Source: Haplomitrium mnioides | Lineage: Eukaryota; Marchantiophyta; Haplomitriopsida; Calobryales | DNA length: 33,267 bases | Reading direction: 5' to 3' | Assembly (NCBI GenBank): GCA_049999725.1 | Contig: JBNGIS010010371.1 | Span: 1-33,267 of the forward strand | Shown: positions 1 through 10,100 of the stretch, piece after piece | How positions within the stretch are numbered: position 1 is the first letter of the stretch | How the letters are laid out: every line of letters starts with the position of its first letter | The notes under the pieces: generated by a model | The model's database searches: none | What the model saw: only the letters and a program-made list of their open reading frames with translations | Told to the model about the DNA's origin: nothing | Position numbers and translations under genes: made by a program

Positions 1-396
1 AGATTTCCTGTGTGCTTGTTTTTGCTGGCAAAAATTTCCGAGATCTGCTTCGAAGCTTCCCTGTGAGCGTCCAATCGATGCGCTTCTACTTGGCGACTTG
101 TTTTCTGTCTCCACGATTCTTCGGCGTGCTGTTTTCTGTCTTCCACCAAAGGCGTTGTTTTCTTAGAACAAATATAACACGCGATGGAAAAAAAAAATTC
201 AGAATTAGCCCTTAGAACTCCTTGAGTTCTATTTTGCACCCTCCTTAGTGCAAATCATATATGCTCATCCTAAGTATGTAACGGCTGTAGCGGGACACTC
301 CTCCTCAGTGATGACTCTCTTAGGTAACTCCCCTTAACATAAAAAAAATCTCTGCACTCTACTCATAAAATCAAACAGCAACCTGCTCTGATACCA
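1..396 (-). other. Untranslated leader side of a minus-strand LTR retrotransposon
   Basis: This stretch lies inside the element whose primer-binding site and LTR follow at 380-690, read on the minus strand. No recognisable gag or pol protein is visible. The 67-codon frame at 12-215 matches no family I know. By position it would be the 5' leader of an element continuing off the left edge. This is inferred from the PBS/LTR arrangement only. Confidence 0.4.
380..396 (-). promoter_or_regulatory. tRNA primer-binding site of an LTR retrotransposon
   Basis: Read on the minus strand this is TGGTATCAGAGCAGGTT, the usual plant PBS complementary to the 3' end of initiator-Met tRNA. It directly abuts the TGTT that bounds the LTR at 397. 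The same motif sits beside the LTR of the well-preserved Copia element at 17481-17498. Confidence 0.8.
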
Positions 397-690
397 TGTT
401 AGAGTTAGAGGCAGAGCATGAAATCACATATGCACACAACAATGCAAGAATGTACTTCACTATACGGCAGAAGCGCCAACAAATATAGAGGGGAAGAGAG
501 AGCATGAATGTGCATCTCAAGCAGCCCTATATATATACACACCTAAGCTAACTGGCCTAACATAACTGTGCGCTAACTAAGGTGGCTGCCAAGTTAACCG
601 GCAGTTAGAGCTCGAAATCTCAATACTTTGTGTACCAAGTTGATCAGTTCTGGGCTCAAAGTGTTGTGCTAGCCCAAGTTAAACACAAAA
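397..690 (-). repeat. 5' LTR (minus strand) of a truncated LTR retrotransposon
   Basis: The low-coordinate edge is fixed by the adjoining PBS. On the minus strand a TATA-like run (tatatatata, near 530-540) lies inside, as expected for a U3/R promoter. The far edge, around 681-700, is approximate: decayed Gypsy RT sequence begins near 735. The rest of the element, to the left, is outside the window. Confidence 0.6.
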
Positions 691-734
691 AATTGAAAAA
701 ACCCGAAAACACATAGCTGACAGCAAGAAAACAA

Positions 735-1778
735 TGAAGAATACTTATCTTTTGCCACGTATTGATGATTTTTTAGATCAATTATATGGCACAAGATTTT
801 TTTGTAAGTTGGATATGCAAAATAGTTATTGAAAATTTTTTATGAAGCCGAATGCTTTGAGAAAGATAGCTTTTTGCACAATGTATGGGCATTTTGAGTG
901 GAAAGTACTTATATTTGGCCTGACTAATGGTTTAGTCATATTTATTGATCAAATGCATTGAGTTTTTAATGGGTTATTTGATAAGTTAGTTTTGGTAATC
1001 TTGGATGATACTCTTATCTTTAGTAAAAATGAAGTTGAACATTGTAATCATCTCAAAAAAATATTGCAAAGATTGTGCAAGTGAAAGTCTTATTGTAAGA
1101 AGTTCAAGTGTAAATTTTTGAAGCAAAAGACGACTTATCTAAGACATAAGGTGTGTGCGGATGGTATCAAGAAAAACAAAGAGAAAATTAAGGCTATGGT
1201 AGAGAGACCAACGCAAAAGATGCCAAGAATATTAGAGCCTTGAATGGATTGGTAAGTTTTTGTTGGTGGTTCATCAATTGCTATACTTATAGTGTTGAAT
1301 TTCTTACAAATATGATATACATAGAGGCCAAGTTTCAATGGACCGCCAAAAAGCAAATGACATCTCAACAACTCAAAGGTGTAATCTCTTCTTCCTTTAT
1401 TTTACAACCATATGATTCAAATGCAAGTTGTATAGTTGATTTTGTTATTAGAGTAGTGTTACAACATAAGTTTGAGTATGGACTTCATCCAATTGCCTTC
1501 ATGCCACATTGATTAATTGAAGTGGGGAGAAATTATTCTACAAAAGATTGAAAACAACTAACAATGGTTTATGCTATCAAGGTTTGAAGACATCAACTCT
1601 TAAAACAATGTGTACTTTTGCACACTAGTTACAAGCCCTTATTGCAATCAATTTACTTGGAAAATGTTGTTATCATTGTTGGAAAGATCAATTCCAAGTT
1701 CTTGACATGAAGTTGGAGTACAAGCCAAGAGCATTTTTCCACTTTCATGGAACACAAAGGTGATGACAACTTGCATGA
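735..1778 (+). pseudogene. Decayed Ty3/Gypsy reverse transcriptase-RNase H (copy A)
   Basis: Broken plus-strand translation shows a Ty3/Gypsy RT: YLLPRIDDFLDQL near 740, KLDM, FGLTNG near 920, and LDDTLIFSK near 1000, equivalent to the catalytic YLDDILIFS of intact elements. RNase H-like sequence follows (VDFVIRVVLQH, HPIAFM near 1430-1500), then LHTSYKPLLQ near 1620, the usual end of that domain. Several in-frame stops and frameshifts make it non-coding. It stops at the LTR at 1779 without reaching integrase. A detached integrase scrap at 6413 may be its continuation. The DNA is markedly AT-rich compared with the rest of the window. Confidence 0.8.
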
Positions 1779-2062
1779 TGTTGTGTTATTTATAAGAAAA
1801 TATAGAGAAGTGAAAGAAATGATAGTAGCTACCAAAGTAGAATTACTTTTAGAGAAGTGGTAGAGGATGAGATCTTCTTCTCAAGTCTAAATATAAAGGC
1901 TTTATTTCCCAACTCCTCAATATGGAGTTTCTCTAATTTGGTTTGAGCTTTTGCTTATGTTCTCTTTGTAAGATTGTCTTTCTTGCCATTTGGTTGGTTA
2001 AATCTATTAGAGTTATCTTTGAGTTATTACTCATTTAGAGTTTATTTTTGAGTTTTTGTACA
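1779..2062 (+). repeat. 5' LTR of Gypsy copy B (shorter copy)
   Basis: It matches the repeat at 5955-6412 along most of its length. Shared blocks include the start (ttgtg, then taagaaaatataga), the taaagtag-like block, and a 3' part with tttgagcttttgctt and attagagttatctttgag. It begins TGTTGTG and ends TTGTACA, followed one base later by a PBS-like site. It lacks about 150 bp present in the other copy. Confidence 0.7.
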
Positions 2063-2063
2063 T

Positions 2064-2075
2064 TGATATTAGAGC
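2064..2075 (+). promoter_or_regulatory. Decayed primer-binding site of Gypsy copy B
   Basis: TGATATTAGAGC differs from the plant consensus TGGTATCAGAGC at two sites, G to A and C to T. It lies one base after the LTR end. Both changes are transitions expected from deamination of methylated cytosine on one or the other strand. Confidence 0.6.
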
Positions 2076-2099
2076 TAGAGTTCCTTCTGGTGGTGAGCT

Positions 2100-2930
2100 A
2101 CATGGAGAAAAAAGGAAACAGTGGAGTGATGATTCAAGCAATGCAACATTTATCTTGTCTTATTGAAGTTCACATGAAAATGAGGAAAGTAATGCCCTCT
2201 TGAGAAAAAGAGAATTATTTGCGGTTTCAAATGCCAAAAACATATGATGGAAAGATAGTTCTTGGTGCGGTTGAGATATTTTTTGGAATTGCAAACAACA
2301 CTTTGAAGCTACAAACATAAGAGAAGTTTGTCAGTGAATTTTATTTCTAACAAGTCAATTAGAAAGAATCGCAAAGACTCGATTGTGTGATCTCAAGATT
2401 TAGGGTTCTATATACTCTAAAGAAAACAAGAGATTGTCTTCTAGAATTGAAACTAATTGGTATAGTAGGAAGTTATATTACTATATTTCAAAATACCATC
2501 GTGTAAACTTCCGATATGAGAGAAGGAGAAGCACTAGCTTACTTTGTTTGGGAATTGAAGCCTTGCACAAAAATAGAAGTGACAGTGAGATAACTTGTTT
2601 AATTAGAAAAAGAAATGCGAATGGTGAAGCAATATGACTTGCTATTTGTTACTACAAAAGTAAGTTCACGTCTTGAAACCAATGGTGGCAGCTATTTACA
2701 TACTAATAAATGAGTTTGTATATAAAAATTGATGCAACATAATGGCTAGCAGTCGTTAATGTGGAGCATGAGTGCATATGCCAAAATACTAGATCTATTT
2801 CTTGTCAACAACTTGGTTATAGAATTGGAAATTGCCTATGTCGCCAAGGTCAACATTGCCCTCTTGCTCAAGTAGCAATTGTGGAAGAAGAGAACAAAAA
2901 ATGACAAATCTCTGTAAAATTAGGCAATAA
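2100..2930 (+). pseudogene. Gypsy gag-like remnant (copy B)
   Basis: The plus-strand frames after the PBS contain a gag-like stretch starting YDGKIVLGAVEIFFGIAN near 2236, followed by broken helical sequence up to about 2900. This position, between PBS and pol, and the opening YDGK pattern are typical of plant Gypsy gag (retrotrans_gag). No intact zinc knuckle is readable. Stops are frequent and nothing here can be translated as one protein. Confidence 0.5.
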
Positions 2931-3459
2931 GTTAGTGGAAGCTTCATTAGTATTTTGTTCCCTCTTGATGGTATGATTGATGATTACTATTGTAGAATGT
3001 TGGTGGATTATAGTAGTTATGAAAATTTTATATCATTTTGTTTGCTCAAAGAATCAAAGCAAAAGTTATGCCTATCAAAGACAATTTTGTGTCTATGGCC
3101 GATTGCCAAAAACATGAGGTATTCCAAACTAAAAAAAGCCATTTCTTCTAAGAATCAGAGAAGTGTATATGGAATCTATAAAATTTATAGTTACATCACT
3201 GAAATGTGACGTTAAGCTTGAAGGTTATTCCGTTAAAGTTGATTCAGATAAACGACAAATTCAAGTCAGTTACTTTGTAAGGTAAGTACTTTATTTTGAG
3301 GCATCTAGAATTATTGGTGAGGATGTCTAAATTAGTTCAACATATTACTTCTATGGAGAAAGAGTTGCTTATTTTTTGTTGTGTGGATCAAACCCATCAT
3401 TGGATTCAAATAAAGAGAGAGGGGAATCTTCATCTATCTCAATAGTTAATGATATTTTA

Positions 3460-4820
3460 AATGAGTTTGCGGATGTGTTTCGAGATGATTTGCCAAAGAG
3501 CTTACCAAATAATCGAGGAATGCTCGTTTTAATTGAGTTAATGTTATAAAGTACACTTTTTGGTCAACTTACATGTAGATTGTCACTATAAGAATAGGAA
3601 GAGCTTTGCAAAACCTTGATAAATCTTTTTGAAAAAGATTTTATTCAACATAGCACTTTATTGAGCATAAATGTTTTTGGTAAAGAAGGATGGTGGTTTT
3701 TGTTTTTGTATAAATTATTGTGGTTTAAGCAAACAAATAATTAATAATATTTTTTTTTACCATATATTGATGATTTGTTGGATCGATTGAGTGGTGTTTA
3801 GTTCTTTTCTAAGTTGGATCTTTGAAGTGACTATTGGCGAATTTCTATCAAGTTGACTGATGTGTCAAAGACAACTTTTCATACAAAGTATGGGTATTTT
3901 GAGTGGAAGGCTTTTACATTTGGTTTTACTAACACCTCAGCCATATTCATGGATCAAATGGATTAGATTTTTTGATAGGTTATTGGATAAGTTAGTTTTA
4001 GTTCTATTGAGTATCTTTATATTTAGTAAAATTGAAACTAAGCACTGTGTTCACCTCAAAAAAGCATTGCAAAACTTGTGCAATTGAAAGTTTTATTATA
4101 AGAGGTATAACTGTGAATTTTAGAAGCAAGAGGTGACTTATATATGGTATAAAGTATATGTAGATGGCATCAAGAAAAAGGAAGAGAAATTTAAGGCTAT
4201 CTATCGTAGAGTAACCAACACTAAAATATAAAAAGAATATTAGAGTCTTCAATGATTGACAAGTTTTTGTTAGCAATTTATCTAGTACTATGCATATATT
4301 AGTGCATTGCTTATGAATCTACCAAGAAAAAAAGTCAAGTTTTAATGGATCGCCAATGAGCATTAGATATTTCAACAACTCAAAAATGCAATATTTATCA
4401 TCCTATTCTACAACCATATGATCTAAATGCACGTTATATAGTTAATTTTGATGCTTCTAATTTTGCTATTGGAGTAGTGTTACAACATGAGTTCGAGAAT
4501 GGACTTTATTCAATTGTCTTCATGTCATATTGATTCAATTAGACATAGAGAAATTATTCTACAAAGAATTGAGAACAACTAGTAATGATACATACTAAAA
4601 AAGTTTGAAGACATTATTTTTTTTGGAAGAATTTTACCTTTGTGCATTGATTACAAGCATTTATTGTAATCAATTCATTTGAAAAATATGACAAGTCATT
4701 ATCATCGTTGGGAGAACCAATTGCAAGTCTTTGATATCAAGTTGGAGTACAAACCAAAAAGATTTCACACCATTTCAGATGCAATGTCACATACGCCAAA
4801 TTATTGATTATCATTACATA
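3460..4820 (+). pseudogene. Decayed Gypsy RT-RNase H (copy B)
   Basis: The block opens with FADVFRDDLPKSLP near 3470, the usual start of Gypsy RT. It continues with LPYIDDLLDRLSG near 3760, KYGYFEWKAFTFGFTN near 3885 and a damaged catalytic region near 4010. RNase H shows VNFDASNFAIGVVLQH at about 4441, followed by the terminal LxxY-type stretch and LEYKPK near 4743. It parallels copy A at 735-1778 block for block. Many stops show it is dead. Confidence 0.75.
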
Positions 4821-4859
4821 CCTTGAAGGTAACAAATCTAAGCATATTACATCTTAATG

Positions 4860-5690
4860 AGGCAACTTATGAAGGTTATTGGAAAAAACTACAAGAAGAG
4901 GCCTTCTTCTCTATCGACACCATCAAATATGTATTCTACAAGATGATGTGTATTGTATGGCTTGTTTAAAAGAAGTATATGACATTCCAATCTGAGGGCA
5001 TATTGAAGCAGACAAGACTACAGAGCTATTTTAATGCACTCGGTGGTGGTCAAATCTAGCTCATAATGTTTTTGGATTTTTTTTGAATTGTGGAAGTTGT
5101 AAAAAAAAAAAGAGGTTTCAAATCAGAAACTAGTAGGGCTTCTATATCCACTACCAATTCTAATTGCTCATTATGAACATGTAAGTTTGGATCTTGTTAC
5201 TTTTTTTTTTGGATTTTGCCTCATGGGTTTACTCTAATTGTGGATAAACTCAAAAAAGAGATTAATTTGGCACTCATAGTAGATATAGTGGATGCTCTGT
5301 AATTGGCAAAAATATAGTTTTATACCATCTTCTAATATTATAAAATGTCCAAGGTATTAATATATGATATGGATTCATGTTTCACTGGAAAGTTTTGGCA
5401 AGAGTTGTTTAAGCTTTTGAGAATCAAACTTCATATTAAGTCTACTATCTGTCATCCTTAAATAAGTGGTCAAAATGAGCGCGCTAATCGTATTGTGGAG
5501 GATATGCTTCAAGTATTTATCAATATGTATTATACTAATTGGGATAGTTTCTTGCTAGTTGTGGAGTTTGCGTCCAACAACTCCAAACAAGAAAGTATTA
5601 GATTTTCTCCTTTCTTTTTTAATTTGGGTCAACATACTCTTGTTAAAGTTTGCTTTCTACTTTCTCTTCTAATGTTCTAGATACTTTTAC
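4860..5690 (+). pseudogene. Decayed Gypsy integrase (copy B)
   Basis: A weak zinc-binding-like segment near 4900-4980 precedes a readable integrase core. DSCFTGKFWQELFKLL at about 5370 corresponds to the DRDPRFTSKFW part of plant Gypsy integrases. SGQNERANRIVEDMLQ near 5467 contains the region of the catalytic glutamate, and VVEFASNNS near 5560 ends the core. A stop interrupts it just before SGQNE. No protein can be made. Confidence 0.75.
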
Positions 5691-5954
5691 ATGTTTGTCT
5701 CGTTTATTATCTTCTTTGTAAGATACTCACAATGACCTTGTTGTTGTTTAAAATCGACAAAAAATATGCTAATAAACATCGTCATGATTTTTCTTTTGTT
5801 GTAGTTAACCAAACAATGGTATGTACTCATGAGATCTATTGTTGTTAGATACTCAAATTTGTTAGTTGTGTCGAGTTTGGATTGGTTATTTCTTTAATTC
5901 TCAAATAATTTCTTTTATTGGTTACAAAATTGATCAAGTATAATAGAAGCATGA
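5691..5954 (+). other. Remnant between integrase and 3' LTR of Gypsy copy B
   Basis: AT-rich sequence with no readable domain. By position it should carry the integrase C-terminal end and the polypurine tract, but neither is recognisable. Confidence 0.4.
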
Positions 5955-6412
5955 CGTTGTGCTATGCATAAGAAAATATAGAGGAGTGAAGGAAATGGTA
6001 GTGGCTAACAAAGTAGGATTAATTTTAGTGAAGTGGTATAAAAAGTAAATGGTTGCGACAACTAAAGTAGGATTACTGTTAGTGAAGTGGTATAAGGTTA
6101 CTTGCCTTTGAAGTTACTTTAATTGAAGTGGTGTAAGGTTGTTTTTAGAGTTGATAAGTAAGTAGCTTGTAAGTAAAGTAAATATGATGACACTTTCTTT
6201 TCAAATATGAATAGCAAAGCTTCATTGCCCAACTTCTCATTCTCGAGTTTATCTCAATTGGTTTGAGCCTTTGCTTGTGTTCTCTTTGCAGTATTGACTT
6301 TCTTGGTATTTGTTTGGTTGTTTGCCTATATTGACATGTGATTGGTTAACTCTATTAGAGTTATCTTTGAGCTATCACTCATTTAGAGTTTGAGTTTGAG
6401 CTCTTTTATAGT
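5955..6412 (+). repeat. 3' LTR of Gypsy copy B (longer copy)
   Basis: This is the partner of 1779-2062. It has an extra inner segment made of imperfect repeats of a taaagtaggatta...gtgaagtggtataa unit (about 5998-6150). It ends around 6410-6412, where sequence switches to an integrase fragment. The initial dinucleotide has decayed from TG to CG. Confidence 0.65.
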
Positions 6413-6490
6413 ATTAATGTTTGATAGAAATCCATATTTCACTGGAAAGTTTTGGCAAGAGTTGTTCAAGCTTTTGGGCAGCAAACTCTC
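6413..6490 (+). pseudogene. Short Gypsy integrase fragment beyond the 3' LTR
   Basis: The translation DRNPYFTGKFWQELFKLL repeats the integrase segment at about 5370-5430 with few changes. It lies outside the copy B LTRs, so it belongs to a second copy of the family, plausibly the interrupted copy A. Confidence 0.65.
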
Positions 6491-6871
6491 TACATCTAGA
6501 GCTTACAATCAATTCTTCACGTAGTATAAGAATTGTATTGCAAATTTCAGAAGAGATGGAAAATATGGACACATTGTAACGACTTGTAAATATCTTAGTT
6601 CTACTTCGGATATTAGAATTCGCTATGCGTTTCTTATTTCTTGTTGAACATGTAGCTTGAATTGTTAGAGTCAATTTGAGTCTGCGAGCGAGACATGATT
6701 CAATATACTAATTCTCTCAATGGTATGTTTCGTGCTAGAAATTAGTTCTTAAGCTAAAGGTGAGACCTCTACTTCTTATGCTCTAACAAACACACTCACA
6801 CATGCAATGAAAAGAAGCTCTTTATTTTTCCTCCATACAACTTAAACATAAGTTTAAACTAGATTCACACG
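6491..6871. other. Intergenic stretch without recognised feature
   Basis: I see no coding signal, RNA gene or clear repeat here. It separates the decayed Gypsy block from the 5' flank of the IFT121 gene and may contain further unrecognised transposon remnants. Confidence 0.4.
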
Positions 6872-6900
6872 AATAAATAAATAAATAAATAAATAAATAA
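6872..6900 (+). repeat. (AATA)n microsatellite
   Basis: About seven tandem AATA units, uninterrupted, roughly 200 bp upstream of the IFT121 start codon. Confidence 0.9.
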
Positions 6901-6909
6901 TCTATTATA

Positions 6910-7100
6910 AAATATTGCTTAATGTACATGGTTGAGCCTAAGGAACTTACATTCAGTTAGAGTTAGGGCTAGTGAAGGAAAGGTGAGGAAAGAGAAGAGA
7001 AGAGCAGAGAATTCAAGTGATGAAGTTGAGAAGTCGAGAAGTCGGTGTGCATTGAAGTTGTAAATGTGATGTGAGTGGCAGGATTTCGGACGGAAGAAGG
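6910..7100 (+). promoter_or_regulatory. Probable promoter/5' leader of IFT121 with small uORFs
   Basis: A purine-rich (GA-rich) stretch at 6960-7045 precedes the start codon. No clear TATA box is visible. Three upstream ATGs are present: an 11-codon uORF at 7020-7055, and two overlapping start-stop units, ATG-TGA at 7064-7069 and ATG-TGA at 7069-7074. The transcription start is unknown, so whether these lie in the mRNA is inference. Confidence 0.45.
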
Positions 7101-10100
7101 ATGTTTTTGTACTTGAGCAAGAAAATCAGTATGCCCAATGGGGTGAAGCTGAGGAGATTAGCATGGAATAGTGAACAAGGATGGCTTGCGTGTGGGGGAG
7201 AGAATGGGCTTCTCAAGGCAAGCACCAAATCCCAATGGGGCCCAACAGAGTTGTGACATTGAAGGTTTTGTCGGTCTTCACATTTCTGCCTGACATGTGT
7301 AGGTGGTGAAATTAGAGGGAGTACAAGCAAATATGGACCGATCCCCGTCAAGGACGACCAACTTGTCCATGAACCAAACCTTGGAAGGTCACCACGGCTC
7401 AATCGTGGCTTTGAATTGGAACCAAAACTATCGAAAACTCACATCCAGTGATGAAAACGGGCTCATCATAGTTTGGGTTCTTCACAAGGTAAGAGTTTGT
7501 CTTTGATTTTGCTTGTAAACCGTAATTGAATTAGATTGAGGAGCGATGGATGGACCGCAGGGCATGTGGTTTGAGGAGATGATCAACAACAGGAACAAAA
7601 GCGCGGTGGAAGATCTGCGCTGGTCTGCTGACGGACAGAAGATCTGCATCGTGTATGAAGACGGGCAAGTGGTGATGGGAAACGTGGATGGAAATAGAGT
7701 CTGGGGAAAGGAAATCAATGTCGAGCTTTCGTTGGTTGAGTGGTCGCCGGATGGAAGACTGATTCTCTTCTGCACCAGACAGGTTTCCTACTGACACAGT
7801 ATTTCTACGTCAACCTGGGTCAGGCATCAGGCATTTGCTTTCGTAAGGCATTCACTTCTACATAATCGAGAGGGTTCGGTGTAGAGGAGATCGAATCAAT
7901 CCGCTCAGAACTGCTTGGTTAGCATGCAGGGGGCGTGTCTTATTTATGACCACAATGGGAACTATGTCGCCCAACTGCCTGTGTGTTTCTTGAATAAAGG
8001 AGCACAATGCTCCATTGTCAGTATTGACTGGTACAATGGATCTGAGGGTTACAACAGTCCTGATGCACCCACACTAGCGTTGGCCCTCGAGAATGGAAAA
8101 ATACAGGTACAGCCTGTTCTTTTGGTGGAAATTTAAAACATATGGGTTCATGCTTATATGACGTCGGTGTGCTTATTTTTTAATCCTTTTTTTTTCAAAT
8201 CTTCTTTGTAAGGTTTTTAGCATTGCACATTTATTCTGAATTTTAAGCAATAGTCAGTGCTGAGGGACTTTTTCTCGTTTTGAAGTTTTTCACTGACTTC
8301 TGCCGCTTTGGGATACGGTTGGTGGTAAAATCAGTTGATGAGGAATGAGCTGGATGAAGGGCCAGTTTTACTTGACACTGGAATGACAACGGTGTGTATG
8401 AAATGGAGCCCTGATGGAGAAGTTCTTGCAGTTGTTGGGTTGGAAATTTTGGATAGCAATGGGCCCTCAATATCGATGGTACAGTTGTACACGAATATGG
8501 GCGTGCACCTTCGAACATTACGTGTGCCAGGGACAAAAGCAAGGCATTAGTTCTACCCAGTTGATATATTTTTTGTTTAGTAAACAGTTTTGGATGTGGG
8601 TGAAGAAATTACAGGATGACTTGAGACGTCTACTTTTGTGGTGTTGCATGTTGGTCTGAGACATATATTGCAGGATTGGCTTTGGGTGCAAATTGTACCT
8701 CAAAAACCCTCTCAAATCACTGAATCCTCAAACTGTCATTGTCTATCCCCAGTGCTTTGTCATGGGAGGGTGCAGGGTTACGGATAGCCCTTGCAGTGGA
8801 TGCATATATTTATCTTGCAAACATAAGGCCGGAATACAAATGGGCATTTTTCGGAAGCAGCATGTGTGTTTACGGATTTAAGAAAAAAGGCCATGCTGAG
8901 CACTCTGTGATGTTCTGGGATACTAGCTCGAGTGAAAGGTATATGGTTGTTTGGCCTCCATGTACAAAATGCAAGCTGTCAGACTGTTAGCAAGTGAAAT
9001 TTGGTAGATAAAGGAATAACACATCCCCAAAATATGGACTGTCTTCTGAATGAATATCTGGCAAATATCTGAGAATGAACTGAAGTTCTTACCCTCCAGA
9101 GAAATGGGGGGTTAGGGTGGGGAGAATGGTTTATTGGAGAATGCCTAGCGGTAGAAAACTGCAGGCATTCATACACAGGGTTGCCTACTTTGTCAATTGG
9201 ATAAGTGTATTTTTGGTGCTACATAAAATGACCCCTAAACCCAATTCTCTATCAATAAGAATGTAGTGTAAACTTTGGATATTATATTTCTATTTTCCAA
9301 GTTTTGGTACAGTTTGCATAACATATAGCTGTTCTCTTTCCTTAAGTTGGTATTCATAAGTGATTTCTTCGTGTACTGGTGTCGAACACATCTCATAAGC
9401 ATACTGTGTATCGCTAGGTATTGCAAATACGTGAATCGACTCATTTCAATCTCAGGTTCTGGGGAGCATTGCGTTCTTGCCACAATGGTATGCTGTATAA
9501 CAAGTCTGGGGAAGGGAGGGTAACAAACTGCTGACTAGGTTGCAGATAAAGGAAGCTTTCTAACTTCATGACTAAAGTGAGCAGACTTTGTTTGAGCTCG
9601 CATGAGTATATTTCAAATATGGGTGGTTACTTATCCAATTTGTAATTCTCAAAGTTGGGGTGTTGAGTTTGTGTTTGCAATACTGTATGATGGATTTACA
9701 GGGTGAAGAACCAGAACAGTTCATTTTGATTCTCTGTAATGCAATTGGGAATCCTGTGGACTCAAAGTACATTGCAGTGGAGCCACACTTTTTGACCATG
9801 AACTCTGTTAAGTGACAATCATGCTGAGACGTAGGGCATGTTGTAGTTATTTTTTTTTCACATGACACACACTTGAAAGAGATTCTATGTTTTGACTGGC
9901 CAGTGTTTGGTGCAGTGTAATGGACACATCTCTCTTAGATATAGGTACTCTTGAAATCAAAGCTCACTACAGTAACTATCAATTAATGTGCATACATCTG
10001 CCCTTTGAGTGCAGACAATTTGAACTATCTTTCAAATTGTTAGTTTACTTAGCAATGCAAACAAAAGTTTCTCAATACTTATAAACATATCAGTTTGTAT

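Larger units (their letters stand above)
1779..6412 (+). mobile_element. Degenerate Ty3/Gypsy retrotransposon (copy B), LTR to LTR
   Basis: Two similar LTRs (1779-2062 and 5955-about 6412) bracket, in order, a decayed PBS, gag-like, RT-RNase H and integrase sequence. RT before integrase is the Ty3/Gypsy order. Every coding block is interrupted by stops. The element lies in the same strand sense as copy A at 735-1778, and integrase sequence resumes at 6413. It either inserted into an older relative or is an LTR-sharing tandem. I could not identify a clean target-site duplication. Confidence 0.75.

Noticed and set aside
2434-3209. 67- and 84-codon plus-strand frames in the Gypsy block
   Set aside because: Fragments of decayed Gypsy gag/protease sequence with no independent support.
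7071-7100. Upstream in-frame start (GTG at 7071) for IFT121
   Set aside because: GTG is not used as a nuclear plant start, and the family N-terminus begins at the ATG at 7101.
8544-8760. GT donor (tta|gttcta) for IFT121 intron 5
   Set aside because: It keeps frame but adds two residues; the GC donor gives the exact family spacing. Kept only as an alternative.
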